A stretch of 64,000 nt of DNA from Streptomyces sp. NRRL B-1347 (GTDB lineage Bacteria > Actinomycetota > Actinomycetes > Streptomycetales > Streptomycetaceae). The notes under the pieces were generated by a model. The model did no database searches. It worked only from the letters and a program-made list of their open reading frames with translations, and was not told the origin of the DNA. The position numbers were made by a program, and so were the translations under genes. The DNA is taken from contig NZ_JOJM01000032.1 in NCBI RefSeq assembly GCF_000720325.1, positions 1-64,000 on the forward strand, given 5' to 3'. Position 1 is the first letter of the stretch, and every line of letters starts with the position of its first letter. Below are positions 17,303 to 25,660 of the stretch, one piece after another.

Positions 17303-19765
17303 TCAGAGCTTCTCCACCGGCGCGTACCGCAGCAGCAGCCGCTTCGGCTTCTCCGCGCCGAAGTCCACCGTCGCCTCCGCGTTCGCCCCCGTGCCCTTCA
17401 CTCCGACCACCGTGCCGAGGCCGAACTGGTCGTGCGTGACGCGGTCGCCCACGGCGAGCGACACCACCGGCTTCTCCGTCGCACGGCGCGTGGCAAAGCC
17501 CTGCGCGCCCCCCGCGCGCGAGCGCGACGACGACAGCGAGGACGCCACTCCCCCGGCGGGCCCCGACGAGACGGGCGCACCGACGGAACCCGTGCGCTTC
17601 CACTCCAGGTGGGTCGCCGGGATCTCCTCCAGGAAGCGCGACGGCGGGTTGTACGACGGCTGGCCCCAGGCGCTGCGCATCGAGGACCGCGTGAGGTAGA
17701 GCCGCTCCCGCGCGCGCGTGATGCCGACGTACGCGAGGCGGCGCTCCTCCTCCAGCTCCTTGGTCTGGCCGAGGGCGCGCATGTGCGGGAACACGCCGTC
17801 CTCCATGCCGGTCAGGAACACGACCGGGAATTCGAGGCCCTTGGCGGTGTGCAGCGTCATGAGCGTGATGACGCCCGAGCCGTCGTCCTCCTCGTCCGGG
17901 ATCTGGTCGGAGTCGGCGACGAGCGCCACCCGCTCCAGGAAGTCGGACAGCGATCCGGCCTCGCCCTCCTGGCGCTCCTGCTCGAACTCCAGGGCCACGG
18001 CGGCCAGTTCCTGGAGGTTCTCGATGCGCGTCTCGTCCTGCGGGTCCGTGGAGGACTGCAACTCCGCCAGATATCCGGTCCGTTCGAGCACGGCCTCCAG
18101 GACGACCGCCGGGCCCGCGCCCGACTCGACAACGGTGCGCAGCTCCTCCATGAGCGTGTTGAACCGCTTGACGGCGTTCACCGAGCGGGCCGCCATGCCG
18201 TACGCCTCGTCCACGCGCCGCAGCGCCTGGGGGAAGGAGATCTTCTCGCGCTGCGCGAGCGCGTCGATCATGGCTTCGGCGCGGTCGCCGATGCCGCGCT
18301 TCGGCACGTTCAGAATGCGGCGCATCGGTACGCCGTCCTCCGGGTTGGCGAGGACCCGGAGATAGGCCAGGACGTCGCGGACTTCCTTGCGCTCGTAGAA
18401 GCGGACGCCGCCGACGACCTTGTAGGGCAGGCCGACGCGGATGAAGATCTCTTCGAAGACACGCGACTGCGCGTTCGTCCGGTAGAAGATCGCCACGTCG
18501 CCGGCCTTCGCGTCGCCCGCGTCGGTGAGGCGGTCGATCTCGTCGGCGACGAACTGCGCCTCGTCGTGCTCGGTGTCGGCGACGTAGCCGGTGATGCCGG
18601 CGCCCGCGCCCGCGTTCGTCCACAGGTTCTTGGGGCGGCGGCTCTCGTTGCGCTCGATGACCGCGTTGGCGGCGCTGAGGATCGTCTGCGTGGAGCGGTA
18701 GTTCTGCTCCAGGAGGATCGTGGTGGCGTCCGAGTAGTCCTCCTCGAACTGGAGGATGTTGCGGATCGTGGCGCCGCGGAAGGCGTAGATGGACTGGTCG
18801 GCGTCACCGACCACGCACAGCTCGCCGGGCGCCTCGCCCTCCTCGCCCTCCTGCGGGGTGGGGCCGACCAGCTCGCGCACGAGCGCGTACTGCGCGTGGT
18901 TCGTGTCCTGGTACTCGTCGACCATGACGTGCCGGAAGCGGCGGCGGTAGTGCTCGGCGACGTCCGGGAAGGCGCGCAGGAGGTGCACCGTGGTCATGAT
19001 CAGGTCGTCGAAGTCGAGGGCGTTGGCCTCGCGGAGCCGCGACTGGTACATCGCGTACGCCTGGGCGAGGGTCTTCTCGAAGCCGTCGGCGGCCTGGGCG
19101 GCGAAGTCCTCCTCGTCGATCAGCTCGTTCTTCAGGTTCGAGATCTTGGCGCTGAAGGACTTGGGCGGGAACTTCTTCGGGTCCAGGTCCAGGTCCCGGC
19201 AGACCAGGGCCATCAGGCGCTTGGAGTCCGCGGCGTCGTAGATCGAGAACGAGGACGTGAAGCCCAGCTTCTTGTACTCGCGGCGCAGGATGCGCACGCA
19301 CGCGCTGTGGAACGTCGACACCCACATCGCGCCCGCGCGCGGGCCGACGAGCTGCTCGACGCGCTCCTTCATCTCGCCCGCGGCCTTGTTCGTGAACGTG
19401 ATCGCGAGGATCTGGCCGGGGTGCACCCCGCGCTCGGCGAGCAGGTACGCGATCCGGTGGGTCAGCACGCGGGTCTTGCCGGAGCCCGCGCCCGCGACGA
19501 TGAGCAGGGGGGATCCCGCGTGCACGACCGCCGCGCGCTGGTTCTCGTTCAGCCCGTCGAGGAGGGCCGCCGGGTCGAGTGCCGGGCGCGGGGCGCCGTC
19601 CCGGTAGTACCCGTCCCGGGGTGCGGGCGCGTCGAACTTCCCGTCGAACAGGTCGTCCGGAATCTGCTCCGGAGCGCTGTCCTCGGGCGGCGGCGGGGGC
19701 TCCTCCTCAGCGCCCTGCGAGGGCTTGAGGTCCGCCAGGAAGCTGTCGTCAAAGAGGCTGCTCAT
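17303..19765 (-). CDS. pcrA: ATP-dependent DNA helicase PcrA/UvrD type
   Basis: An 820-residue SF1A helicase that unwinds DNA 3'-5' in repair and replication restart. Motifs in order: Q-motif LNENQRAAV (72-80), Walker A AGAGSGKT (91-98), Ia AITFTNKAAGEM, II DEYQDTN, III VGDADQSIYAFRGA, IV EQNYRST, V LMTLHTAKGLEF, VI RLAYVGITRARERL. The last 60 residues are the Tudor-like tail of PcrA (GDRVTHDQFGLGTVVGV), which contacts RNA polymerase in other bacteria. An acidic, Pro-rich N-terminal extension of about 65 residues is usual for actinobacteria. It is monocistronic, with its promoter in the gap it shares with the NlpC/P60 gene. Confidence 0.96.
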   Translation of the reverse strand: MSSLFDDSFLADLKPSQGAEEEPPPPPEDSAPEQIPDDLFDGKFDAPAPRDGYYRDGAPRPALDPAALLDGLNENQRAAVVHAGSPLLIVAGAGSGKTRVLTHRIAYLLAERGVHPGQILAITFTNKAAGEMKERVEQLVGPRAGAMWVSTFHSACVRILRREYKKLGFTSSFSIYDAADSKRLMALVCRDLDLDPKKFPPKSFSAKISNLKNELIDEEDFAAQAADGFEKTLAQAYAMYQSRLREANALDFDDLIMTTVHLLRAFPDVAEHYRRRFRHVMVDEYQDTNHAQYALVRELVGPTPQEGEEGEAPGELCVVGDADQSIYAFRGATIRNILQFEEDYSDATTILLEQNYRSTQTILSAANAVIERNESRRPKNLWTNAGAGAGITGYVADTEHDEAQFVADEIDRLTDAGDAKAGDVAIFYRTNAQSRVFEEIFIRVGLPYKVVGGVRFYERKEVRDVLAYLRVLANPEDGVPMRRILNVPKRGIGDRAEAMIDALAQREKISFPQALRRVDEAYGMAARSVNAVKRFNTLMEELRTVVESGAGPAVVLEAVLERTGYLAELQSSTDPQDETRIENLQELAAVALEFEQERQEGEAGSLSDFLERVALVADSDQIPDEEDDGSGVITLMTLHTAKGLEFPVVFLTGMEDGVFPHMRALGQTKELEEERRLAYVGITRARERLYLTRSSMRSAWGQPSYNPPSRFLEEIPATHLEWKRTGSVGAPVSSGPAGGVASSLSSSRSRAGGAQGFATRRATEKPVVSLAVGDRVTHDQFGLGTVVGVKGTGANAEATVDFGAEKPKRLLLRYAPVEKL

Positions 19766-20047
19766 CGCCTCCCGAGTCTAGGCGGCCCCACTGACAGCCC
19801 GCCCCGGGTTCCGGCCACCGCCGGGCCGGCCGACTCCGTCCGCGGGGTGCCGCGAGGCGGTCGCGCCGGGCCACGCCGCAGGTGAGCCGTGTCGCGGCGG
19901 CACCGGGGAGAACGCGGAGGTGCGTAAAGTCACGAAAATGTATCGGGCATATCGAACATCAATCTTCCCCCGCGCCACAGGAGTTGGCTAGCGTGCTCCG
20001 CGGGCCGCACGTCCCCCCAAACCGGCGAACCACGCCGGGCCGCGCGG
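19766..20047. other. Divergent promoter region, pcrA and NlpC/P60 gene
   Basis: This holds the promoters of both genes. A TAGCGT box at 19989-19994 could be the -10 element for the riboswitch transcript, with no convincing -35. A slightly A/T-rich patch lies at 19926-19965. I see no coding sequence. Confidence 0.45.
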
Positions 20048-20186
20048 CCTCCGCCGAGTCCGACGCGTTCGGAGCCGGGGACCCACCATGATCTTGGGGT
20101 GAATCCGTCCCGGCGCACCGCGCACGGGCCGGTAGGGCAGCCCTTCCGAACCGCCCGAACCCGACAGCTAACCCGGTAGGCGGTCC
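20048..20186 (+). promoter_or_regulatory. ydaO-yuaA type (cyclic di-AMP) riboswitch
   Basis: The conserved core is readable: CCGGGGACCCACC (20075-20087), TTGGGGTGAATCC (20094-20106), AGGGCAGCCCTTCCGAA (20134-20150), and GACAGCTAACCCGGTAGGCGG (20163-20183). The closing helix P1 pairs CCGCC (20051-20055) with GGCGG (20179-20183). In actinobacteria this class sits in front of cell-wall hydrolase genes and shuts them off when c-di-AMP is high. The Shine-Dalgarno AAGGAG (20191-20196) begins only five bases after the element, so the switch may act on translation as well as transcription. Confidence 0.9.
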
Positions 20187-20205
20187 ACGGAAGGAGTCGC
20201 CTCCC

Positions 20206-21480
20206 TTGGCGTCGCACCGCAAGCCGCGCACCCGCTCCCCCCTGGCACGCAGCGCCCCCGCACTCGGCATCACGACGGCCGCGCTGACCTCCGTAGCGCT
20301 CCTGTCACAGAGCGCGAACGCCGCGCCGTCCGCCCCTTCGGCACCGGCCGGGCCCGCCGAGCCGAGCCTCGAAGAGGTCCAGAAGAAGGTCGACGACCTC
20401 TACCACCAGGCGGGCGTGGCCACCCAGAAGTACAACTCGGCCAAGGAACGCACCGACAAGCAGCGCAAGCACGTCGACAAGCTCCTGGACGACGTCGCCG
20501 AACGCACGGACAACCTGAACGAGGCCCGGCGGCAGCTCGGCTCGTTCGCGGCCGCCCAGTACCGCACCGGCGCCGTCTCCGAGACCGCCGCGCTGATGCT
20601 CGCCGACGACCCGAAGGGGTTCTTCGACCAGAACCATCTCGCGGACCGGCTCACGAGCCGCCAGAAGAAGGCGGTCGACGACTACCAGACGCAGCAGGTG
20701 GCGGCCATCAAGCAGCGCGCGAAGGCCACGAAGAGCCTCAAGACGCTCAGCGACTCCCGCGACGAGCTGAAGTCCAGCAAGCGGACCGTCCAGACCAAGC
20801 TCGGCGAGGCCCGCACGCTCCTTTCGAAGCTGACCGCCGAGGAGAAGGCACGGCTCGCCGCGATCGAGAAGCGGAAGGAGGAGGCCGCCCGGCGCAAGGC
20901 CGCCGAGCTGGCGCGCAAGCAGGCCGAAGCGGAGCGCAAACGGAAGGCCGAGGAGGCGGAGCGGCGGGAGCGCGAGCGGGAGCAGGGCAAGGACCCGGAC
21001 CAGGGCTCCGGGGACTCGGGGACGGGGTCCGGGTCGGGCTCCGGCACCGGCACCGGCACCGGCACCGGCTCGGGATCAGGTTCCGGTTCTGGCTCCGGTT
21101 CCGGTTCCGGGGACACGGACAGCGGGTACGCCGCGAAGGCCGAGAAGGTGATCGCCTTCGCCGAGAAGCAGATCGGCAAGCCCTACGTGTGGGGCGCCAC
21201 CGGGCCTGGTTCGTACGACTGCTCCGGGCTCACGCAGGCCGCGTGGAAGACCGCCGGGATCTCGCTGCCCCGCACCACCTGGGACCAGGTGAAGACCGGC
21301 ACCAAGGTGTCCACGTCCAGCGCCGAACGCGGCGACCTGGTCTTCTTCTACGACGACATCAGCCACGTCGGGATCTACATAGGCAACGGCAAGATGATCC
21401 ACGCCCCGAAGCCGGGCGCGAACGTGCGCGTCGAGTCGATCTACTACATGCCGATCCACAGCGTGGTCCGACCGGCGTGA
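20206..21480 (+). CDS. Secreted C40 family (NlpC/P60) peptidoglycan endopeptidase
   Basis: A 424-residue exported hydrolase that cleaves stem peptides of peptidoglycan. A signal peptide covers 1-40 (cut near SANAA). A long coiled coil runs 54-260, then a Gly-Ser/Gly-Thr linker (267-303), then the NlpC/P60 domain with catalytic Cys339 (YDCSGL) and His387 (SHVGIY). The start is TTG 20206, fixed by AAGGAG nine bases upstream and the c-di-AMP riboswitch before that. The coiled coil probably keeps the enzyme inactive or binds a partner, as in RipA-like proteins. A paralogue lies at 22329-23417. It is likely repressed by c-di-AMP and so tied to cell-wall stress and osmotic state. Confidence 0.93.
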   Translation: MASHRKPRTRSPLARSAPALGITTAALTSVALLSQSANAAPSAPSAPAGPAEPSLEEVQKKVDDLYHQAGVATQKYNSAKERTDKQRKHVDKLLDDVAERTDNLNEARRQLGSFAAAQYRTGAVSETAALMLADDPKGFFDQNHLADRLTSRQKKAVDDYQTQQVAAIKQRAKATKSLKTLSDSRDELKSSKRTVQTKLGEARTLLSKLTAEEKARLAAIEKRKEEAARRKAAELARKQAEAERKRKAEEAERREREREQGKDPDQGSGDSGTGSGSGSGTGTGTGTGSGSGSGSGSGSGSGDTDSGYAAKAEKVIAFAEKQIGKPYVWGATGPGSYDCSGLTQAAWKTAGISLPRTTWDQVKTGTKVSTSSAERGDLVFFYDDISHVGIYIGNGKMIHAPKPGANVRVESIYYMPIHSVVRPA

Positions 21481-21500
21481 CCGAGGCCGGTGTCTGAGGT

Positions 21501-21538
21501 CTCCGTAGCGGGGCGACAGGAAATCGACCTCTACGGAG
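21501..21538 (+). terminator. First hairpin after the NlpC/P60 gene
   Basis: CTCCGTAG (21501-21508) pairs with CTACGGAG (21531-21538); one further base pair extends each end. It is weaker than the large hairpin that follows. Confidence 0.5.
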
Positions 21539-21547
21539 AGGGCGCAT

Positions 21548-21592
21548 ACGCGTGGGGGCCCGCACCCGGTCCGGGTGCGGGCCCCCACGCGT
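21548..21592. terminator. Bidirectional terminator hairpin
   Basis: A perfect 22-bp inverted repeat (arms 21548-21569 and 21571-21592) with one central T, lying between the converging NlpC/P60 and small membrane protein genes. It shares the core GGGCCCGCACCC with the hairpin at 2441-2479. Confidence 0.9.
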
Positions 21593-21610
21593 GCGGCGGG
21601 CGGCGGGCGG

Positions 21611-21964
21611 TTACGTCCACAGGACGGCGATGAAGATGTTCGCCGTCGTCAGCGCGCCGACCGCGCCGAACATCGCCTTGTCCACCCTCTCCTCGTCGCG
21701 CTTGAGGTACACGAGCCCGAGGATCACGACGAGGACCGCCATCTTGATGCCGATCTTGAGGTTGTTGACCTCGTTGTCGTCGGCCTGGTTCAGGCCGACC
21801 AGGGCCACGCCCGTGATCAGCATGGTGAGCGCGCCGTGCAGCATCGCGGGGCTGAAGCGGGCCGTGCCGTCACCCATCGCCTTCATCTGGGTCAGGAAGC
21901 CGCCCAGGAGCGAGGCGATGCCGATGATGTGCAGGCCGACGAAGAGATGGATGAGTACGTCCAT
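21611..21964 (-). CDS. Small four-helix integral membrane protein
   Basis: A 117-residue hydrophobic protein starting at ATG 21964 (MDVLIHLFVGLHIIG). Four predicted membrane segments lie at about 4-24, 41-60, 73-92 and 97-115. I recognise no catalytic motif; it resembles the conserved hypothetical integral membrane proteins of Streptomyces core genomes. The Shine-Dalgarno sequence is weak (AGG 12 bases upstream). A longer frame from 22027 is rejected because the extra residues are hydrophilic and unlike a membrane protein start. Function is unknown. Confidence 0.75.
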   Translation of the reverse strand: MDVLIHLFVGLHIIGIASLLGGFLTQMKAMGDGTARFSPAMLHGALTMLITGVALVGLNQADDNEVNNLKIGIKMAVLVVILGLVYLKRDEERVDKAMFGAVGALTTANIFIAVLWT

Positions 21965-22328
21965 GGGGCGGAGCCTAACCGGGCCCGTATCACCGCCCAT
22001 CAGGCAGGTGGGCCACAAACGCCACATCGGTCACAGGAACGGGTGAAGCGGGCGCCGACCGGCCGCCGGGGCGGTCGCGTCCGGTCACGACCGGGCCGCG
22101 GGCGCCACTTCCGCACAACAGGTCACGGCCCGGTGACGGCGAGGTTTAGCGTCCATGACCGGTGACCGGCTCCCCACCGTCGTCCGGACCAGGGACGGCA
22201 GCCGGACATCACCGCCGAGAAGTCCGGCGGCGCCCCGTTCCCCCTGTGCGCGGCGCCGCCGGACCCGGCCCCGACCCCCGTGGCGGGCCGTACCGGACCT
22301 GGTCACTGTGGAAGGACGTGGAGCCTCC
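21965..22328. other. Divergent intergenic region before the second NlpC/P60 gene
   Basis: 364 bases with no gene. Several GTCAC/GTGAC repeats occur around 22084-22137, and a -10-like TAGCGT lies at 22147-22152. Unlike the paralogue, there is no sign of a ydaO-type riboswitch. Confidence 0.5.
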
Positions 22329-23417
22329 GTGGCACAGCACCGCAAGCCGAAGCAGCGCTCGCTCAGCGGCCATACGGCCCGTACCGCCGCGACCCTCGCC
22401 CTGGCGTCGGCCGCCACGGCGACCGCCTTCGAGGGCACCGGACACGCCGAGCCGCGGCTCTCCCCCGGCGAGGTGAAGACCAAGGTCGACGAGCTCTACC
22501 GCGAGGCGGAGGTCGCCACCGAGAAGTACAACGGCGCCAAGGAAAAGGCCGACCGGGCCGAGGAGTCGCTGCGGGACCTGCGCGACGAGGCCGCCCGCAA
22601 GACGGATCGGCTCAACTCGGCACGCCAGGGCCTGGGCTCCCTGGCCACCGCCCAGTACCGCACCGGAGCCATGGACCCGTCCGTCCAGCTCGCGCTCTCC
22701 GCCGAGCCGGACGCCTTCCTCGACCGGGCCGCCCGCGCCGACCACGCGGGACGGCGCCAGGCCGCCGAGGTCGCCGACGTACGACGGCAGGTCCGGGAGC
22801 TCGACCAGCTCCGCACCGAGGCCGACGACACCCTCGGGGACCTCAAGTCCCGTCAGGCGGACCTGAGGAAGCACAAGAAGACCGTGACCGGAAAGCTCGG
22901 CGAGGCCAAGCGGCTGCTCGCCCGCCTTACCGCCGACGAACGGGCACGCCTCGCCGCCACCGAGCGCGGCGAGGACAGCGCGGGCGGCGACGGCGCCGCG
23001 GACCCCGACCGGGCCTCACGGGCCGACACGCGCGGCACGGCCCCGACCGGTGCCGTGAAGGCCCCCAACTCCCGCGCCGCACAGGCCGTCTCGTACGCCC
23101 GCAAAGCGCTCGGCAGCCCCTACGTGTGGGGCGCCACGGGCCCGAACGCCTTCGACTGCTCCGGCCTCACCCAGGCCGCCTACCGCGCTGCGGGCGTCTC
23201 GCTGCCGCGCACGACCTACGCCCAGATCGACGCGGGCCGTCGCGTCGGGCGCTCCGAACTCCAGCCGGGCGACCTGGTGTTCTTCTACTCCGGCATCAGC
23301 CACGTCGGCCTCTACGTGGGCGGCGGCCAGATGATCCACGCGCCCAACCCCAGCGCTCCGGTCCGCCTGGCCCCCATCGACCAGATGCCGTTCGCGGGGG
23401 CCACGCGGGTGGCGTGA
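22329..23417 (+). CDS. Secreted C40 family (NlpC/P60) peptidoglycan endopeptidase, second copy
   Basis: A 362-residue paralogue of the enzyme at 20206-21480, with the same plan: signal peptide (about 1-41), coiled coil (45-212), a short linker, and a C-terminal NlpC/P60 domain with catalytic Cys277 (FDCSGL) and His325 (SHVGLY). The linker is Asp/Ala-rich instead of Gly-Ser repeats. The start is GTG 22329 with TGGAG before it; an upstream frame to 22155 lacks a signal peptide at its front. The two copies flank a small membrane protein gene. Because this copy has no riboswitch, the pair may respond to different signals. Confidence 0.92.
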   Translation: MAQHRKPKQRSLSGHTARTAATLALASAATATAFEGTGHAEPRLSPGEVKTKVDELYREAEVATEKYNGAKEKADRAEESLRDLRDEAARKTDRLNSARQGLGSLATAQYRTGAMDPSVQLALSAEPDAFLDRAARADHAGRRQAAEVADVRRQVRELDQLRTEADDTLGDLKSRQADLRKHKKTVTGKLGEAKRLLARLTADERARLAATERGEDSAGGDGAADPDRASRADTRGTAPTGAVKAPNSRAAQAVSYARKALGSPYVWGATGPNAFDCSGLTQAAYRAAGVSLPRTTYAQIDAGRRVGRSELQPGDLVFFYSGISHVGLYVGGGQMIHAPNPSAPVRLAPIDQMPFAGATRVA

Positions 23418-23471
23418 GGGCGGTCCGAGGGGAGCCTGAGGGTCGCGTGGGAGCGGGTGCGGCGACCCCTG

Positions 23472-24206
23472 TCAGACCAGCCGTCGGGCCGTCGCCCACC
23501 TCGTCAGCTCGTGCCGGTTCGACAGCTGGAGCTTCCTCAGGACCGCCGACACGTGCGACTCGACCGTCTTCACGGAGATGTACAGCTGCTTGGCGATCTC
23601 CTTGTACGCGTACCCGCGCGCGATGAGGCGCAGCACCTCGCGCTCGCGCTGGGTGAGGCGGTCCAGGTCCTCGTCGACCGGCGCCGCGTCCGTCGACGCG
23701 AAGGCGTCCAGGACGAAACCGGCCAGGCGCGGCGAGAACACCGCGTCGCCCTCCTGCACCCGGAAGATCGAGTCGACCAGGTCGGTGCCGGTGATGGTCT
23801 TGGTGACATAGCCGCGGGCGCCGCCCCGGATGACGCCGATGACGTCCTCCGCGGCGTCCGAGACGGACAGCGCGAGGAACCGCACCGGGCTCTCCGCGTC
23901 CACCATCAACGGCGCGCAGCGGCGCAGGACCTCCACCCCGCCGCCGCCCGGCAGATGCACGTCGAGCAGCACGACCTCGGGCCGGGTCGCCGTGATCACC
24001 GTGACCGCCTGGTCGACGTCCGCGGCCTCGCCGACGACCTCGACGCCCGTGCGCTCGGTCTGGCCGATCTCCGCCTGCACTCCGGTGCGGAACATCCGGT
24101 GGTCGTCGACCAGGACGACCTTCACCCGCCGCGCGGCGCCGGTCCCGGCCTCCGCTGCCCCGGCGGCCGGATCCACGGGCCCGCTCGCTTCGGTCGCGTC
24201 GCTCAT
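23472..24206 (-). CDS. LuxR-type response regulator (LiaR-like)
   Basis: A 244-residue NarL/FixJ-type regulator. The receiver domain (about 28-150) has the acidic pair VLVDDHRMF, phosphoacceptor Asp in VVLLDVHLP, and a Lys in YVTKTITGTDLV. The C-terminal LuxR helix-turn-helix (about 182-240) reads LTQREREVLRLIARGYAYKEIAKQL with the VKTVESHVS recognition helix. An Ala/Gly-rich N-terminal extension of 26 residues precedes the receiver. Its ATG overlaps the kinase stop by four bases, so the pair is translationally coupled. It probably binds sites between the kinase gene and the divergent PspC gene. Confidence 0.93.
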   Translation of the reverse strand: MSDATEASGPVDPAAGAAEAGTGAARRVKVVLVDDHRMFRTGVQAEIGQTERTGVEVVGEAADVDQAVTVITATRPEVVLLDVHLPGGGGVEVLRRCAPLMVDAESPVRFLALSVSDAAEDVIGVIRGGARGYVTKTITGTDLVDSIFRVQEGDAVFSPRLAGFVLDAFASTDAAPVDEDLDRLTQREREVLRLIARGYAYKEIAKQLYISVKTVESHVSAVLRKLQLSNRHELTRWATARRLV

Positions 24207-25504
24207 GTCGCCGCCGTCCTCTCCATCTCCAGCTCGACTTCCGTGCCGCCGCCCGGCACCGTGCGCAGCCGCGCCGTACCGCCGTTGCGCTGCATGCGGC
24301 CGATGATCGATTCTCGTACGCCCATGCGGTCGTCCGGCACCGCGTCCAGGTCGAAGCCCGGGCCCCGGTCGCGGACGGACACGAAGACCGTCTCCCCCTC
24401 GACCTCGGCGAAGACCTGCACCGCGCCGCCCTCGCCACCGTACTTGGCGGCGTTCACCATCGCTTCCCTCGCGGCCTGCATCTGTGCCGTCAGGCGCTCG
24501 TCGAGCGGGCAGTCGCCGACGACGACCACCTCGATGGGGACGCCGTGCTTGTCCTCGACCTCCGCGGCGTTGCGCCGGACCGCCTCGGCGAGGGTGTCCG
24601 GCTCCTCCGCCTCCTCCTTGCCGGTGCCCTCCGGCTTGTACAGCCAGGCGCGCAGGTCGCGCTCCTGGGCGCGGGCGAGGCGGCGGACCTCCCCGGCGCT
24701 GTCCGCGTTGCGCTGGATGAGCGTCAGGGTGTGCAGCACCGAGTCGTGCACGTGGGCGGCGACCTCCGCGCGCTCCTGGGCGCGGATGCGCATGAGGCGC
24801 TCCTCGGAGAGGTCCTGGGTCATGCGGACGAGATAGGGGCCCGCGAGCAGCGCTATGCCGACGAGCACCGCGAGCGCCGCCTGCAGGGCCGCGCTCAGGT
24901 CGGACGCGGAGCCGCGCAGCACGAAGATGCCGGACACGCCGACGCCGACGAGGAGGACACCGGCCGCGGTCCGGGCGATCGTCAGGGTGCGGCGCTTGCG
25001 GCCCACCTCCATCCAGCGGGCCCGCCGGGCGTTGTCCGCCTGGCGCCAGACGAGGGCGACACCGGCGGCGACGAGCAGCGTCGGCCAGAGATACGCCTTC
25101 GTCGGGCCGCCGAGGTCCATGCTGCCGACGAAGACCATGGCGACGGCGAGCATCGCGAGGAGCGCGACGATCTGGCCCTTGTCCGGCTTGCGGGCGACGA
25201 GTCTGCGGCGGCCGTCCGCGGCCGTCTCCGTGGTCACCACGGCGGCGCGCTGGGCGGCGACGCCGCCCACGCCGAGCGGCACGAAGAACCAGAAGGCCGC
25301 GTACAGCAGCGCGCCCAGGCCGTTCGCCGTGAACAGGCCGATGAAGATGAGCCGGACCCAGATGACGGGCAGCCCGAGGTGGCCCGCGAGGCCGCGCGCG
25401 ACCCCGCCGAGCAGGCGGCCCTCGCCGCTGCGATAGAGCTTCCGCAGCGGCCGCTCGTCTTCGATGGGTACAGCTGCGGCTTCCGGCATGTCACCGATGG
25501 TCAC
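24203..25504 (-). CDS. Sensor histidine kinase with N-terminal PspC domain (LiaS-like)
   Basis: A 433-residue membrane kinase. A PspC domain (about 18-80; LGGVARGLAGHLGLPVIWVR) comes first, then further membrane segments to about residue 225, a HisKA_3-type dimer helix with the phosphorylated His in AAHVHDSVLHTL, and an ATPase domain (REAMVNAAKYGG; VRDRGPGFDLD; GMQRNGGT-like end). This architecture is that of cell-envelope stress sensors related to LiaS/VraS. GTG 25504 and ATG 25489 are both possible starts; neither has a good ribosome-binding site, so a leaderless transcript is possible. It is divergent from a second PspC-domain gene, which is the usual partner. Confidence 0.92.
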   Translation of the reverse strand: MTIGDMPEAAAVPIEDERPLRKLYRSGEGRLLGGVARGLAGHLGLPVIWVRLIFIGLFTANGLGALLYAAFWFFVPLGVGGVAAQRAAVVTTETAADGRRRLVARKPDKGQIVALLAMLAVAMVFVGSMDLGGPTKAYLWPTLLVAAGVALVWRQADNARRARWMEVGRKRRTLTIARTAAGVLLVGVGVSGIFVLRGSASDLSAALQAALAVLVGIALLAGPYLVRMTQDLSEERLMRIRAQERAEVAAHVHDSVLHTLTLIQRNADSAGEVRRLARAQERDLRAWLYKPEGTGKEEAEEPDTLAEAVRRNAAEVEDKHGVPIEVVVVGDCPLDERLTAQMQAAREAMVNAAKYGGEGGAVQVFAEVEGETVFVSVRDRGPGFDLDAVPDDRMGVRESIIGRMQRNGGTARLRTVPGGGTEVELEMERTAAT

Positions 25505-25525
25505 ACGCGGGCGGGGCCGGGGGCA

Positions 25526-25604
25526 TCAGGGTCCATCCCCGAGACTCCCCTGATCTCCGGGCAGTCAGGGGCGGGCTCGGGGACGGTCAGGGGCGATTTC
25601 AGGG
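25526..25604. promoter_or_regulatory. Cluster of TCAGGG boxes between the kinase and PspC genes
   Basis: TCAGGG occurs at 25526, 25565, 25587 and 25599, and once in reverse (CCCCTGA, 25547-25553). The copies at 25565 and 25587 are TCAGGGGCG, 22 bases (two helical turns) apart. This is a candidate binding array for the neighbouring response regulator. Confidence 0.5.
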
Positions 25605-25660
25605 TTCGGCCAGGGTTGTCCCGACTGCCGCGGGCGGGGCGGGGCCGTCACCATGGACTC

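Noticed and set aside
22050..22328. A second ydaO riboswitch before the second NlpC/P60 gene
   Set aside because: The core motifs (TTGGGGTGAATCC and GCTAACCCGGTAGGCGG) are missing.
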